A stretch of 64,000 nt of DNA from JACMLD01 sp039919885 (GCA_039919885.1 JBDSEV010000043.1:18680-82679), one strand, 5' to 3'. Shown: positions 18,691 to 27,052, numbered from the stretch's first letter. The notes: generated by a model not told the origin, from the sequence alone. Program-made: numbers and translations.

Positions 18691-19614
18691 TTAGCCAAGT
18701 TCAATATCAAAACTGACAAGGTTAACAAACTCTTGTATGCGGTTGTCTATTTCTTCTTTGGTAATTTCTTTGAGGCGGTCTGGTCCGAATTTTTCCACGC
18801 AAAAGGAAGCCATGGCGGAACCTACGATGATAGCCGTTTTCATATTACTGAACGAGAGGTCATTCGTCTTGGCTAAATGTCCTACAAAGCCGCCCGCAAA
18901 GGTGTCACCGGCACCGGTGGGGTCAAATACTTCTTCCAGCGGAAGGGCCGGTGCAAAAAATACTTCGTTTTTATAAAACAACAGGGCACCATGTTCACCT
19001 TTCTTTATGATAAGGTATTTGGGACCCATGGTCATTATCTTTTTGGCTGCTTTTACAATTGAAAACTCACCGCTTAGCTGCCTGGCTTCACTGTCGTTTA
19101 CCATCAACACGTCTACCAGTTTCAACACGTCCTGCAATTCAGCCATTTTAATATCCATCCAGAAATTCATGGTATCCATCACGATGAGTTTCGGACGTGG
19201 TTTCAATTGTTCAATTACCTGTTTCTGGATCACCGGATCAAGGTTGCCGAGCATAACAATTTCTGCGCCCTGGTAAGCTGCAGGAATGGTTGGGTTAAAA
19301 TCCATCAGTACATTCAGGTCGGTTACGAGGGTATCGCGACTGTTCATATCGAGGTGATACCTTCCGCTCCAGAAAAAAGATTTTTTATCCGGTACAATTT
19401 CTACGCCTTCCAGTTGTATGCCGCGACGTTTCATCTCATTCATTTCCTCTTCCGGAAAGTCGTAACCCACAATAGATACCTGCTGAACCGGTTTTACAAA
19501 ATAACTGGCGGCATAGGCGACATAGGTGGCTGACCCGCCTACAATTTTATCGGTTTTGCCAAACGGCGTTTCAATGGCATCAAAGGCCATGGTACCTACT
19601 GCAATTAAAGACAT
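18691..19614 (-). CDS. PfkB family carbohydrate/nucleoside kinase
   Basis: 307 residues, cytosolic. The signature 2 motif DPTGAGDTFAGGF near residue 228 contains the catalytic Asp and anion hole. The N-terminal GGSATYVA is a PfkB substrate-side motif. The sugar or nucleoside substrate cannot be assigned; a family with this N-terminus (AVGTMAFDAIETP) is conserved in Bacteroidota as a generic sugar kinase. A TAGGTTTG -7 element lies about 57 bases upstream (19671-19678, minus strand). No operon partner is obvious. Confidence 0.88.
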   Translation of the reverse strand: MSLIAVGTMAFDAIETPFGKTDKIVGGSATYVAYAASYFVKPVQQVSIVGYDFPEEEMNEMKRRGIQLEGVEIVPDKKSFFWSGRYHLDMNSRDTLVTDLNVLMDFNPTIPAAYQGAEIVMLGNLDPVIQKQVIEQLKPRPKLIVMDTMNFWMDIKMAELQDVLKLVDVLMVNDSEARQLSGEFSIVKAAKKIMTMGPKYLIIKKGEHGALLFYKNEVFFAPALPLEEVFDPTGAGDTFAGGFVGHLAKTNDLSFSNMKTAIIVGSAMASFCVEKFGPDRLKEITKEEIDNRIQEFVNLVSFDIELG

Positions 19615-19828
19615 AATATTTGTTTAGTTGAGTGAAAGAATGGGACGCTGTAACCACTTAAAAACCGGCGCAAACCTACGGTTTTTTAGCTGCTATTGCC
19701 ATCCGGGCAAAAGAAAAACCCGGGAGTTGCTAATTGGAGGCTAACAAAACAATGGATGTTGTGAAGCAATCTGGTAAATGATGAAAACCAGGGACCTACG
19801 AAGAAAAAGCGCTAATTGCTTACCATAA

Positions 19829-19842
19829 CTAACATTTGTTAC
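19829..19842. promoter_or_regulatory. TetR/PaaR-type operator at the tetR promoter (13/14 palindrome)
   Basis: CTAACATTTGTTAC matches 13 of 14 bases of the perfect palindrome CTAACAAATGTTAG at 24794-24807, read on the other strand. It lies 10 bases upstream of a -7 box (TAATTTTG, 19853-19860), over the expected -33 region. An extra half-site AGTTAGT follows at 19844-19850. Position and symmetry suggest autoregulation by the TetR protein encoded 36 bases downstream. Confidence 0.65.
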
Positions 19843-19877
19843 CAGTTAGTATTAATTTTGAAGCCTAAGTTTTTATT

Positions 19878-20471
19878 ATGGCTAAAATCAGGCAGCGGAA
19901 AAACAGCACCCGCAAAGAGACTATCATTGAAACTGCGGCGCGGCTCTTCCGCGAGCGGGGCTTCAGCGCTACTTCTATGCGCGATCTTGCTGAACAGGTA
20001 GGTGTAGAAGCGGCCAGCCTGTACAACCACATCAGCTCAAAAGCGGAAATATTGCAGGAGCTGTGTTTTAAAGTGGCCAATAAATTCATGAGCCATATTG
20101 ATACGGTAGATGCAGAAGATATTCCTGCCATTAAAAAAATTGAGGCGGTACTCCGTTTTCATATTCAGCAGATGGTGCATCATTATGAAGAAGTATATGT
20201 GAGCGACCGGGAATGGAAACACTTAACCGATCCCTACCTTTCCAACATACAAACGCAGCGCAGGGTATACCGCCAGCGTATTGCCTCTATCATTGAAGAA
20301 GGCATCCGCAAAGCGGAGATAAAGAAAATTGATGCCCCCACGGCTGTGCTGATTATGCTGCATGCCGTAAGTGGTATCGAAAGCTGGCACCGGAGCAAAG
20401 AGAAAATCAGCGGGGAGATATTGGAAGAAAATATGATCACCATCCTAATCGGCGGTCTTCAAAATAAATAA
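19878..20471 (+). CDS. TetR/AcrR family transcriptional regulator, probable phenylacetate regulator (PaaR-like)
   Basis: 197 residues. The N-terminal TetR HTH spans about residues 12-58 (TIIETAARLFRERGFSATSM, LAEQVGVEAASLYNHISSK). The helical C-terminal part is a ligand pocket and dimer interface. It is followed 8 bases later by a ruined paaE and shares its operator with the ruined paaA start, so its original job was almost certainly to repress phenylacetate genes until phenylacetyl-CoA was present (known for PaaR; the ligand is inferred here). The gene itself is intact although most of its regulon is dead, so it may control genes elsewhere. Confidence 0.85.
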   Translation: MAKIRQRKNSTRKETIIETAARLFRERGFSATSMRDLAEQVGVEAASLYNHISSKAEILQELCFKVANKFMSHIDTVDAEDIPAIKKIEAVLRFHIQQMVHHYEEVYVSDREWKHLTDPYLSNIQTQRRVYRQRIASIIEEGIRKAEIKKIDAPTAVLIMLHAVSGIESWHRSKEKISGEILEENMITILIGGLQNK

Positions 20472-20479
20472 TCCTGCGC

Positions 20480-21114
20480 ACGCATTTCCATCAGCTGGCA
20501 GTAGACAATGTCCGCCAGGGAATGGACGGTTGTGTTTCTGTTGCATTTAACGTTCCTCCGCATTTACACAATGAGTTCACTTTTATACAAGGTCAGCATA
20601 TCGCCATCAAGGCGCTGATTGATGGCGAAACAGTACGCGGCCGGTCATATGCTGTTTGCAGTAGCCCGCTGGACCATGAACTGCGCATCGGTTTTTGCAA
20701 TTAAAGATTTTTTGGAATGCGCGGGGTATCGGGAAAGATAGAATTCATTTTGAAATATTTAACTTACCCGGAAACGCGATGATTGATAGTAATAGCCCGC
20801 CAATTAAAAATCAGCCTCCATCAGAGGAGAAATCAGCCAACGTTACCATTCGGCTGGATGGGATTGCATTCGATTTCAATATGCTTTACGAAGGAGAAAC
20901 AATATTGGATGCGGCGCTTAAACTTGGTGCCGATCTACCGTTTGCCTGCAAAGGCGGCGTTTGCGCTACCTGCCGCGCCAAATTAATAAGCGGCGAAGTA
21001 ATCATGGATAATAATTACGCACTGGACGACGAAGAAATAAAAAACGGCTATATACTTACCTGCCAGTCTCACCCCCGTGCCGAAAAGATCAACATCGATT
21101 TTGATCAGCGTTAG
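20480..21114 (+). pseudogene. paaE: paaE remnant (phenylacetyl-CoA epoxidase reductase subunit), broken
   Basis: Three lesions are visible. (1) The expected start codon reads ACG (20480-20482) in front of HFHQLAVDNV. (2) Codons for the FAD-binding start (FIQGQHIAIK, GRSYAVCSSP) run to about 20690, where the frame is lost. (3) About 170-180 residues of the FAD/NAD-binding domain are missing. The 3' part is then readable again: GKDRIHFEIFNLPG, then a complete plant-type 2Fe-2S ferredoxin domain (FACKGGVCATCRAKL with its Cys ligands, later TCQSHP). PaaE normally has about 350 residues. The ferredoxin part has in-frame ATGs and might still be translated, but no reductase can result. Confidence 0.85.
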
Positions 21115-21178
21115 CGATTGATTCCAGCGCTTGAACAATCTTCTGCGGCGTTGGCGAAAACTTTTCTCATCGTATCAT

Positions 21179-21871
21179 TCAGACCCGCAGCTTCAGGCAT
21201 TCATATATTTTTTTCTGGCCCTTTGCGGTAACGGTCACCACCCTCGAATGCGGTGTTTTCCTGATCCAGTCCTGGTCCAGCATTTTATTGAGCAAGGCCG
21301 CGGCAACGGAGCCGGCAATATGGTAACGGCGTTCGCTCCAGTCGAGGCAGGGCCGCAAAAAAGATCGTCTTTGTTCCTGCAATAATATTGTATTAATGCC
21401 GAGGCGGTCAAACCACCGGGTACCCTTTGCCGTTAGCGTAAATTCTATGGGGCCTGCAGTTATTATTTTCTGTTGCAGCATCCTATCGGTAATGGCTACG
21501 CCGAGTTTACCTGCAAGATGATCATAACAGGTTCTGCAATTTTTTACCTGTATATTTTCTGACACGGAAACAGGTGCGCGTACCGTGGCCGGCAGGAGGT
21601 TTGCCATTGCTTCAATAGCATAAGCAATATGTTGCCCGGCGAAACTGTAGTACCGGTGCCGCCCCTGGCTTTCTGCACGCAACAGGCCTCCCTTCAGCAA
21701 CTTTGCAAGATGCATACTCATACTGGATGCACTGCTGTCTGTGGTAATAGCCAGTTCCGTTGCGGTGTATGCTTTGCCATCCAGCAAGGCCCACATTACC
21801 GCTGCGCGGGTAGGGTCACCAATGAGCCCGGCAAGTTGCTTAAAATTTGTTTCGATGTCGCTGTATTGCAT
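21179..21871 (-). CDS. ArsR-type winged-helix transcriptional regulator
   Basis: 230 residues. The N-terminal winged helix (LAGLIGDPTRAAVMWALLDG, SASSMSMHLAKLLKGGLL) spans about residues 10-85. A C-terminal half of about 120 residues contains KNCRTCYDHLAGKLGV, a motif typical of a subgroup of long ArsR-like regulators; the CxxC might be metal- or redox-active but that is not shown. It is divergent from the P450 gene with 52 bases between start codons, so it probably controls itself and the P450. It interrupts the old paa locus. Confidence 0.85.
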   Translation of the reverse strand: MQYSDIETNFKQLAGLIGDPTRAAVMWALLDGKAYTATELAITTDSSASSMSMHLAKLLKGGLLRAESQGRHRYYSFAGQHIAYAIEAMANLLPATVRAPVSVSENIQVKNCRTCYDHLAGKLGVAITDRMLQQKIITAGPIEFTLTAKGTRWFDRLGINTILLQEQRRSFLRPCLDWSERRYHIAGSVAAALLNKMLDQDWIRKTPHSRVVTVTAKGQKKIYECLKLRV

Positions 21872-21923
21872 GGTTCAATCTAAACTGAAATGTATAGGTG
21901 TAAAATTACCTTATTTTACACAA

Positions 21924-23084
21924 ATGTTAACAATGCAGTCCGTTATATTCTTACATTCAGACGTCAGCGATCCGTATGCAGCCTATGAAATCATGCGTAG
22001 CAACAACCCGGTTTATTGGGATTCGCAAATGCAGTTATGGGCTGTATGCAACTACCGGGATTGTGTAGCCGTTTTAACAAATCCCCACGCATCTATTGCC
22101 GCCATCAATGCAAATAACAAAGACGGACTAAATGAATGTGCGTTGCAGGTTGAAGAACAGCTGGCCAGGTTAAGCAATGGTACCGCGCACCAGCTTTACC
22201 GGCAGGCTGCTATGGTTCTAGCGGGTAACATGCATCCATTGGCAGTGCCCATTATCGCAGAAAAACTTTTTTGTGCGGGCGAAACAGACTGGGTGGCGGC
22301 AGTTTGCAAAAAAATGCCAGCGATGGCGCTCCTGCACAGTTTCAATTTTAAGGAGATTGATATTGATTTCATTACGGATGCGGCAGCGCACCTCGTGAAA
22401 ATAATGCTTCCGCAAAAATCAACTGTGCAGGTTCAATCAATAAATGCGGCTACTACAGCCGTATATAAGATGGTGGAACATCACCTGCTACACACGGCCA
22501 GGTTTTATTCGTCCATAACAACATTTGCACAGCAATATAAAATTGAAAAAGATACTGCCCTTGGTTTATTTGTGAGCAACCTTATTGGGCTGGTCATCCA
22601 GGGCTACGATGCTGGAAGGGGTATACTCAGTAATGCGCTGTTGCAACTGCTCAGCAACAATTTCCCGGGCGCGGGTAAAGTTAGCGCGGCTTTTATAAAA
22701 AAATCAATTACGGAAACACTGCGCTTTGATCCGCCTGTACATCATACCAGGCGGGTTGCGTCAGCTGGCATCGTATTAAACGACCATACTATTCAGCCGG
22801 GTGATAATATATTGCTGGTGCTGGCGGCTGCCAACCGTGATCCGCAGCAATTTGATCAACCCGCAGTGTATTCCATTGACCGGGTCAATAACAGCAGCCA
22901 TCTTACATTTGGTATGGGTGGGCATATGTGCGTGGCAAAACATTTTGCTGTAGACCTCGCTGCTGTAACCCTTACCTGTTTGTTTGAACGGTTCAGCAGC
23001 ATAAAGTTGCTGCAGAGCGATATGCAATATGAGCCACTGGCCAATGTGCGCCTGCCGAAAAGCCTGATGATTTCAATCAGCTAA
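21924..23084 (+). CDS. Cytochrome P450
   Basis: 386 residues from the ATG at 21924 (a second ATG lies at 21933); the upstream open frame overlaps the divergent regulator and is not P450-like. The K-helix ExxR is ETLR near residue 264. The heme-binding loop is FGMGGHMCVAKHF with the axial Cys near residue 335. The I-helix region (LIGLVIQGYDAGRG) lacks the classic A/G-G-x-D/E-T-T pattern. Soluble bacterial type, so it needs an external ferredoxin and reductase. Substrate unknown. It lies between broken paa genes but has no sign of belonging to that pathway. Confidence 0.9.
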   Translation: MLTMQSVIFLHSDVSDPYAAYEIMRSNNPVYWDSQMQLWAVCNYRDCVAVLTNPHASIAAINANNKDGLNECALQVEEQLARLSNGTAHQLYRQAAMVLAGNMHPLAVPIIAEKLFCAGETDWVAAVCKKMPAMALLHSFNFKEIDIDFITDAAAHLVKIMLPQKSTVQVQSINAATTAVYKMVEHHLLHTARFYSSITTFAQQYKIEKDTALGLFVSNLIGLVIQGYDAGRGILSNALLQLLSNNFPGAGKVSAAFIKKSITETLRFDPPVHHTRRVASAGIVLNDHTIQPGDNILLVLAAANRDPQQFDQPAVYSIDRVNNSSHLTFGMGGHMCVAKHFAVDLAAVTLTCLFERFSSIKLLQSDMQYEPLANVRLPKSLMISIS

Positions 23085-23237
23085 TCAGCAAACTTTTTTA
23101 CCCCGGATGTTAGTGCAGTATTGCAGCGATGTAAATGCAGTAGGATTACCGTAACGTGCAAGCGGTCGACCACCAGTAATTATTTTTTTTTCGTAGTTAT
23201 TTACAGGAAGAAGTAATTGGAAACTGTTTATTTAACA

Positions 23238-24707
23238 TCACCATATGTAGGTAGCTACAGCGCCCGCATCCAGCGTGGCCACGGCCCATTTGTTATTGAA
23301 TTTGATATTAAAAACAGCAGTTGCAGATCCATCATTTTCTACAATCAATACTTTTTTTCCGTCCGGTGTTTTAAAAGCAACATTCTGTAAGCTGCTATAA
23401 ATATTAGTGGCGATTCTTACCGAACCAGCCGGCACAAATTTGGAAGCATGTGCAATGATATAATACGCCACGTTGCGGATGATGCCGCCACCAATGGTCA
23501 GTGCGCCTTTGCAGGTAGTGCAACCGCCTGGTGTATAAGGCCCGAATGCGGCATCGTTTGCCAGGTTCCATTCAAGCGCATTACGGCTCCAGCTTCGCAT
23601 GGAACCAATAATTACATTTTTCAGGTGCCATTTCAGATCGCCGCCAAAATCTCCTGTAGATGCGGTATACTGTTCGGTAAAATAAACATTTTTTGAAGGA
23701 TAGGCGTCGTGTACCGCAGACAAAACATTGATATCGCCTGCGTATAAATGAAACGCCGATCCATCTATAAAATTCCTGGCAGCGGCGTCATTTAAAATGG
23801 CCAGCGGATAATCCGGCCGGTCGCAGTTGTGATCGTACGCAATTATTTTTGTATTGATCGATGCTGCCTGGAACGCGGGCCCGAGGTTATTTTTGATAAA
23901 GTCGCGCTGCTCATCGGCCAGCATTTCGAGGCTTGGATTGTTATTGGGGTTCAGTGGCTCATTCTGCGGCGTAACTGCGGTAATAACAATACCCGCTGCT
24001 TTCATCTGCTGTATGTATTTTACAAAATACTGCGCATAAGCATTGTAGTGAGCGGTAAGCAAATGCCCTCCCACGGAAAGACCATTGCTTTTCATCCATA
24101 AAGGTGCTGTCCAGGGCGTGGCAATTATTTTTATAGCCGGGTTAATTGCGAGGATTTGTTTCAATAGGGGTATTAAACCTGTACCGGTTTCATTGTCCGG
24201 CGCCAGGCTGAAGTTGGCAAGTGTGGGGTCTGTTTGCCCGGCAGGCATGTCGTCATAGGTAAATAGGGTGGCGTTTAAATCAGAAGCACCAATGCTGATG
24301 CGCAAGTAACTAACGCCAATTGCATTTGGTCCACTTCCAAATAATTCCTGCAAGAGGCTTGTCTTATCAGCAGGCGACAGTGCATTGATCAACTGCGCAC
24401 TTCCGCCGGTGAGGGTATAGCCAAATCCATCTACTGTTTGGTACTGGATGCTGGTATCGGCTTCAATACTAATATTGTTATTGGCGGTGGTGCCAAAAGA
24501 AAGAACCGTGGTTTGCTTCTGCAGTAAAACTGATTTATCCGACTTGGTCAGCCAAAAATCAATATCATTGGTGGCCGCCGGCGGCGTTACAGGTGGTGTT
24601 ACGGGTGGCGGAACCACCGGCTGGGTATTGTCGCCGCTTTTTTTACAGCGACTGCCGGCACAAATAATCATTCCCAGGAGGAGCAAGCAGGCAAAAATCT
24701 GTTTCAT
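23238..24707 (-). CDS. GH30 family glycoside hydrolase (glucosylceramidase-like) lipoprotein
   Basis: 489 residues. The signal peptide ends at a Cys in AGSRCKK, followed by a Pro/Thr-rich linker (PPPVTPPVTPP), so it is probably a surface or periplasmic lipoprotein. The catalytic TIM barrel shows YQTVDGFGYTLTGGSA (GH30 N-terminal signature), PQNEPLNPN near residue 248 with the acid/base Glu, and VYFTEQYTAS near residue 347 with the nucleophile Glu. A C-terminal beta domain ends the protein. Beta-glucosidase or beta-xylanase-like activity is likely; the substrate is not determined. No SusCD or PUL partner is adjacent. Confidence 0.92.
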   Translation of the reverse strand: MKQIFACLLLLGMIICAGSRCKKSGDNTQPVVPPPVTPPVTPPAATNDIDFWLTKSDKSVLLQKQTTVLSFGTTANNNISIEADTSIQYQTVDGFGYTLTGGSAQLINALSPADKTSLLQELFGSGPNAIGVSYLRISIGASDLNATLFTYDDMPAGQTDPTLANFSLAPDNETGTGLIPLLKQILAINPAIKIIATPWTAPLWMKSNGLSVGGHLLTAHYNAYAQYFVKYIQQMKAAGIVITAVTPQNEPLNPNNNPSLEMLADEQRDFIKNNLGPAFQAASINTKIIAYDHNCDRPDYPLAILNDAAARNFIDGSAFHLYAGDINVLSAVHDAYPSKNVYFTEQYTASTGDFGGDLKWHLKNVIIGSMRSWSRNALEWNLANDAAFGPYTPGGCTTCKGALTIGGGIIRNVAYYIIAHASKFVPAGSVRIATNIYSSLQNVAFKTPDGKKVLIVENDGSATAVFNIKFNNKWAVATLDAGAVATYIW

Positions 24708-24793
24708 ATGGTAGCACGCTTTGAGGGCAAGTTCGCCAATTTTTTATTCCGGTCAGCTGATTATCAAGAACCGGCTTTTCCGCCGTAATAAAA

Positions 24794-24807
24794 CTAACAA
24801 ATGTTAG
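24794..24807. promoter_or_regulatory. Perfect 14-bp palindromic operator upstream of the dead paaA
   Basis: CTAACAAATGTTAG is a perfect palindrome. It matches the site in front of tetR at 13 of 14 positions. It lies 19 bases upstream of a -7 box, i.e. over the expected -33 box, a normal repressor position. Confidence 0.7.
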
Positions 24808-24826
24808 GGGTTGAACAAATAATTTT

Positions 24827-24834
24827 TACCTTTG
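24827..24834 (+). promoter_or_regulatory. -7 promoter element of the former paaABCDG operon (TACCTTTG)
   Basis: Exact match to TAnnTTTG, 18 bases before the old paaA start codon at 24853. It could still drive the intact paaD and paaG downstream. Confidence 0.55.
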
Positions 24835-24852
24835 AATAAGCAACTACCGACC

Positions 24853-25033
24853 ATGACTGAAATGCCTTTGGAACAAGCTTTTCCGAATAAGATTGACCAC
24901 GAAGTCCGCATCCCTCCAAAAGACTGAATGCCTGCAAAATATCGGCAGACGCTTCAGCATGCGCACAGAGAAATAGTAGGTATGCTGCCGGAAGGCAAAT
25001 GGATAAGTGATGCCTCTACCTTAAAAAAGAAAG
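24853..25033 (+). pseudogene. paaA: paaA remnant (N-terminus of phenylacetyl-CoA epoxidase subunit A)
   Basis: Reads MTEMPLEQAFPNKIDHEVRI, then PPKD, a TGA stop (24925-24927), and MPAKYRQTL. PaaA proteins have KDWMP here, so this is a TGG-to-TGA nonsense change. About five codons (IRQI plus one) are then missing before QHAHREIVGMLPEGKWI. Similarity ends after STLKKK near 25033. Normal PaaA is about 310-320 residues; only about 55 remain. The rest of paaA, all of paaB and most of paaC have been deleted. Confidence 0.85.
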
Positions 25034-25059
25034 TGGGGAGGATACGCAGGAAAAGCACA

Positions 25060-25180
25060 GCGCTCTGTAGCACGGTAGAAAAGGCCGGCCACCGCTCAGC
25101 TGGGTGCGCTGGTCAGGGAGATGCAGTACCTGCAAAGAACCTACCGGGTGCTGAATGGTGATTTTTATGAACAAGGATAA
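25060..25180 (+). pseudogene. paaC: paaC remnant (C-terminal tail)
   Basis: In one frame HGRKGR is seen, then after a single-base shift AQLGALVREMQYLQR up to a stop at 25178-25180. This matches the conserved C-terminus of PaaC (GxKGxHTEHLGxxLxEMQYLQR). The old paaC stop overlaps the paaD start by 14 bases, the natural operon arrangement, which supports the identification. Confidence 0.75.
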
Positions 25181-25658
25181 ACAACATATACTTTCACTCC
25201 TTGAACAAGTGCTGGACCCGGAGGTGCCGGTATTGTCTGTCATAGATCTGGGCATTGTGCGCGATGTAAACACTGACGACGACGCAGTGGAAGTAAAGAT
25301 AACGCCTACGTATAGTGGCTGTCCGGCCATGGATATTATCATCAGCGAAATCAGCGCCACACTGTTGCAGCATGGTTTTAAAAGCGTAACCGTTACCAGC
25401 CTGTTGTCGCCCGCGTGGACTACCGACTGGATGACCGAAGCGGGTAAAGAGAAATTGCGTGCTTATGGTATTGCACCGCCGCATCCTACCCAGGCGGTAT
25501 GCAACATTCAAATGGTTGCAGCAGCAGAAGCGGTGCAGTGTCCGCACTGCGGGTCTTATCGGTCACAAGTTATCAGCCAGTTTGGATCTACTGCCTGCAA
25601 GGCTTTGTACAAATGCAACGATTGCCTGGAACCCTTTGATTATTTTAAATGCCATTAA
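25167..25658 (+). CDS. paaD: 1,2-phenylacetyl-CoA epoxidase subunit PaaD
   Basis: 163 residues from the ATG at 25167. The N-terminal MIP18/DUF59 domain (LDPEVPVLSVIDLGIVRDV, PTYSGCPAMD) is followed by a C-terminal zinc-ribbon-like part with four Cys in CPHCG and CNDC. PaaD is thought to help assemble Fe-S or diiron centres of the PaaABCE complex. The gene is full length with no lesions, although its client complex is destroyed in this locus, so it is either recently orphaned, serves another Fe-S protein, or serves a second paa set elsewhere. Confidence 0.9.
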   Translation: MNKDKQHILSLLEQVLDPEVPVLSVIDLGIVRDVNTDDDAVEVKITPTYSGCPAMDIIISEISATLLQHGFKSVTVTSLLSPAWTTDWMTEAGKEKLRAYGIAPPHPTQAVCNIQMVAAAEAVQCPHCGSYRSQVISQFGSTACKALYKCNDCLEPFDYFKCH

Positions 25659-25725
25659 ATATTAGATGGATAATTTGCGTTTATTAACGCATCAGCCATT
25701 ATTACCACCTAATTCAATTTTATTT

Positions 25726-26502
25726 ATGGACGATATACTATCAGTTGTAAAAGATAACATCGCTTTTATTACCCTCAACAGGCCGGCAAAATTCAACGCG
25801 TTTAACAGGGAGATGGCACTGCTGTTACAGAAAATACTAGATGACTGCGCAGCCGATAAAAATATCCGCGCCATTTATTTAACCGGAAGCGGCAAGGCGT
25901 TTTGCGCAGGTCAGGATTTGACTGAGCTGGCGGGTGATGATGCGCCGGGGTTTGATAAAATACTGGCTGAGCATTATAACCCAATTGTAACCCGTATCAG
26001 GAATATAGCGCTGCCCGTAGTATGTGCAGTTAATGGGGTGGCTGCTGGCGCCGGCGCTAACATTGCGCTGTGCTGCGATATTGTTGTTGCTGCGGAATCG
26101 GCGAGTTTTATCCAGGCATTTTCAAAAATAGGATTGATTCCCGACAGTGGTGGTACCTACACATTACCCCGTTTGATTGGCTGGCAAAGAGCCGCCGCAT
26201 TGATGATGCTTGGGGATAAAGTAAGCGCGCTGGATGCAGAAAAGTATGGAATGCTTTACAAAGTTTTTAAAGACGATGCATTTTCAGCTGCATCCATACA
26301 GCTTGCCACAACTTTGGCGGGTATGCCAACAAAAGCCCTGGCGTATACCAAGCAGGCATTGAATGCATCTTTCGATAATTCATTTGAAGCGCAATTGAAA
26401 ACGGAAGACCGTTTGCAGTTTGCTGCTGCGCATACGGATGATTACAATGAAGGCTTGCACGCATTCCTCGGGAAGCGAATGCCTGTGTTTAAAGGTAAAT
26501 AA
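25726..26502 (+). CDS. paaG: Enoyl-CoA hydratase/isomerase, PaaG-like (ring-epoxide isomerase)
   Basis: 258 residues from the ATG at 25726; the frame is open from 25666, 7 bases after paaD. Crotonase fold: CoA-binding and oxyanion motifs SGKAFCAGQDL near residue 60 and NGVAAGAGANIALCCD near residue 108. IPDSGGTYTLPRLIG keeps the acidic residue expected in PaaG rather than the usual GG(A/G) arrangement of hydratases. It converts ring-1,2-epoxyphenylacetyl-CoA to the oxepin form. Intact, and last surviving gene of the broken operon. Confidence 0.88.
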   Translation: MDDILSVVKDNIAFITLNRPAKFNAFNREMALLLQKILDDCAADKNIRAIYLTGSGKAFCAGQDLTELAGDDAPGFDKILAEHYNPIVTRIRNIALPVVCAVNGVAAGAGANIALCCDIVVAAESASFIQAFSKIGLIPDSGGTYTLPRLIGWQRAAALMMLGDKVSALDAEKYGMLYKVFKDDAFSAASIQLATTLAGMPTKALAYTKQALNASFDNSFEAQLKTEDRLQFAAAHTDDYNEGLHAFLGKRMPVFKGK

Positions 26503-26504
26503 AA

Positions 26505-26544
26505 CAGCACCTGGCAATGAGCGCTTATTCCTTTCCAGGTGCTG
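26505..26544. repeat. 10-bp perfect inverted repeat after paaG
   Basis: CAGCACCTGG and CCAGGTGCTG are separated by 20 bases. There is no T-run on the plus side, so it is a weak terminator candidate at best. It overlaps the end of a possible reverse pseudogene. Confidence 0.5.
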
Positions 26545-26899
26545 CACTTAATTTAAATACAATCTCCTGGTAGTTCGCAAATTCAGCAGCTAACACTTTT
26601 CCGATACCAGCAGTTTTTAAACGGACATTAAACGTACATCCGTGGCATACCCTTGCTGCTTTGTTTACTGCCTGCACGGCTGTCCATTACCCGCTTCCTC
26701 CATTATTTACAGTAATTATGCCGCCGCTGATCGCAATCGCCTTTGTTATAAGCAGTAAGTATTTGTGCACGGTGATTACCTGGTACCTGCCTTCTTCACG
26801 CTTCCCGGTTACAGCGCCACCAGTCTATGGATTATGACTATCAGCTCCGGGAAACAGGCCTTGCGGTAATGCTGCATTCAGCCCTTTTAACGCCCTCAA
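26525..26899 (-). pseudogene. Possible unrecognised pseudogene fragment
   Basis: A reverse frame of 125 codons has two internal stops but otherwise protein-like sequence, e.g. TGKREEGRYQVITVHKYLLL and KTAGIGKVLAAEFANYQEIV near the end. I do not recognise the family. It sits where further paa genes or an unrelated neighbour might once have been. Few stops could also arise by chance. The rest of the 26503-27052 gap shows nothing else. Confidence 0.3.
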
Positions 26900-27052
26900 T
26901 AAACAACAATAAGCAGGCAGACTTCTGTAGCTACTTATAGCTGTTTTTTTCTGCAAAGAGCCCCGTCTGAAAAGTGTTGTTCACCACCCTGGATAGCAGC
27001 GTGCAAACAAATCCCATCCCAACAGAAATGCTGCATCCAGCTCCATAACAGT

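Noticed and set aside
21179..24707. ArsR/P450/GH30 region as a biosynthetic gene cluster or mobile island
   Set aside because: Only a regulator-P450 pair and an isolated glycosidase; no integrase, IS ends, direct repeats or core biosynthetic enzyme.
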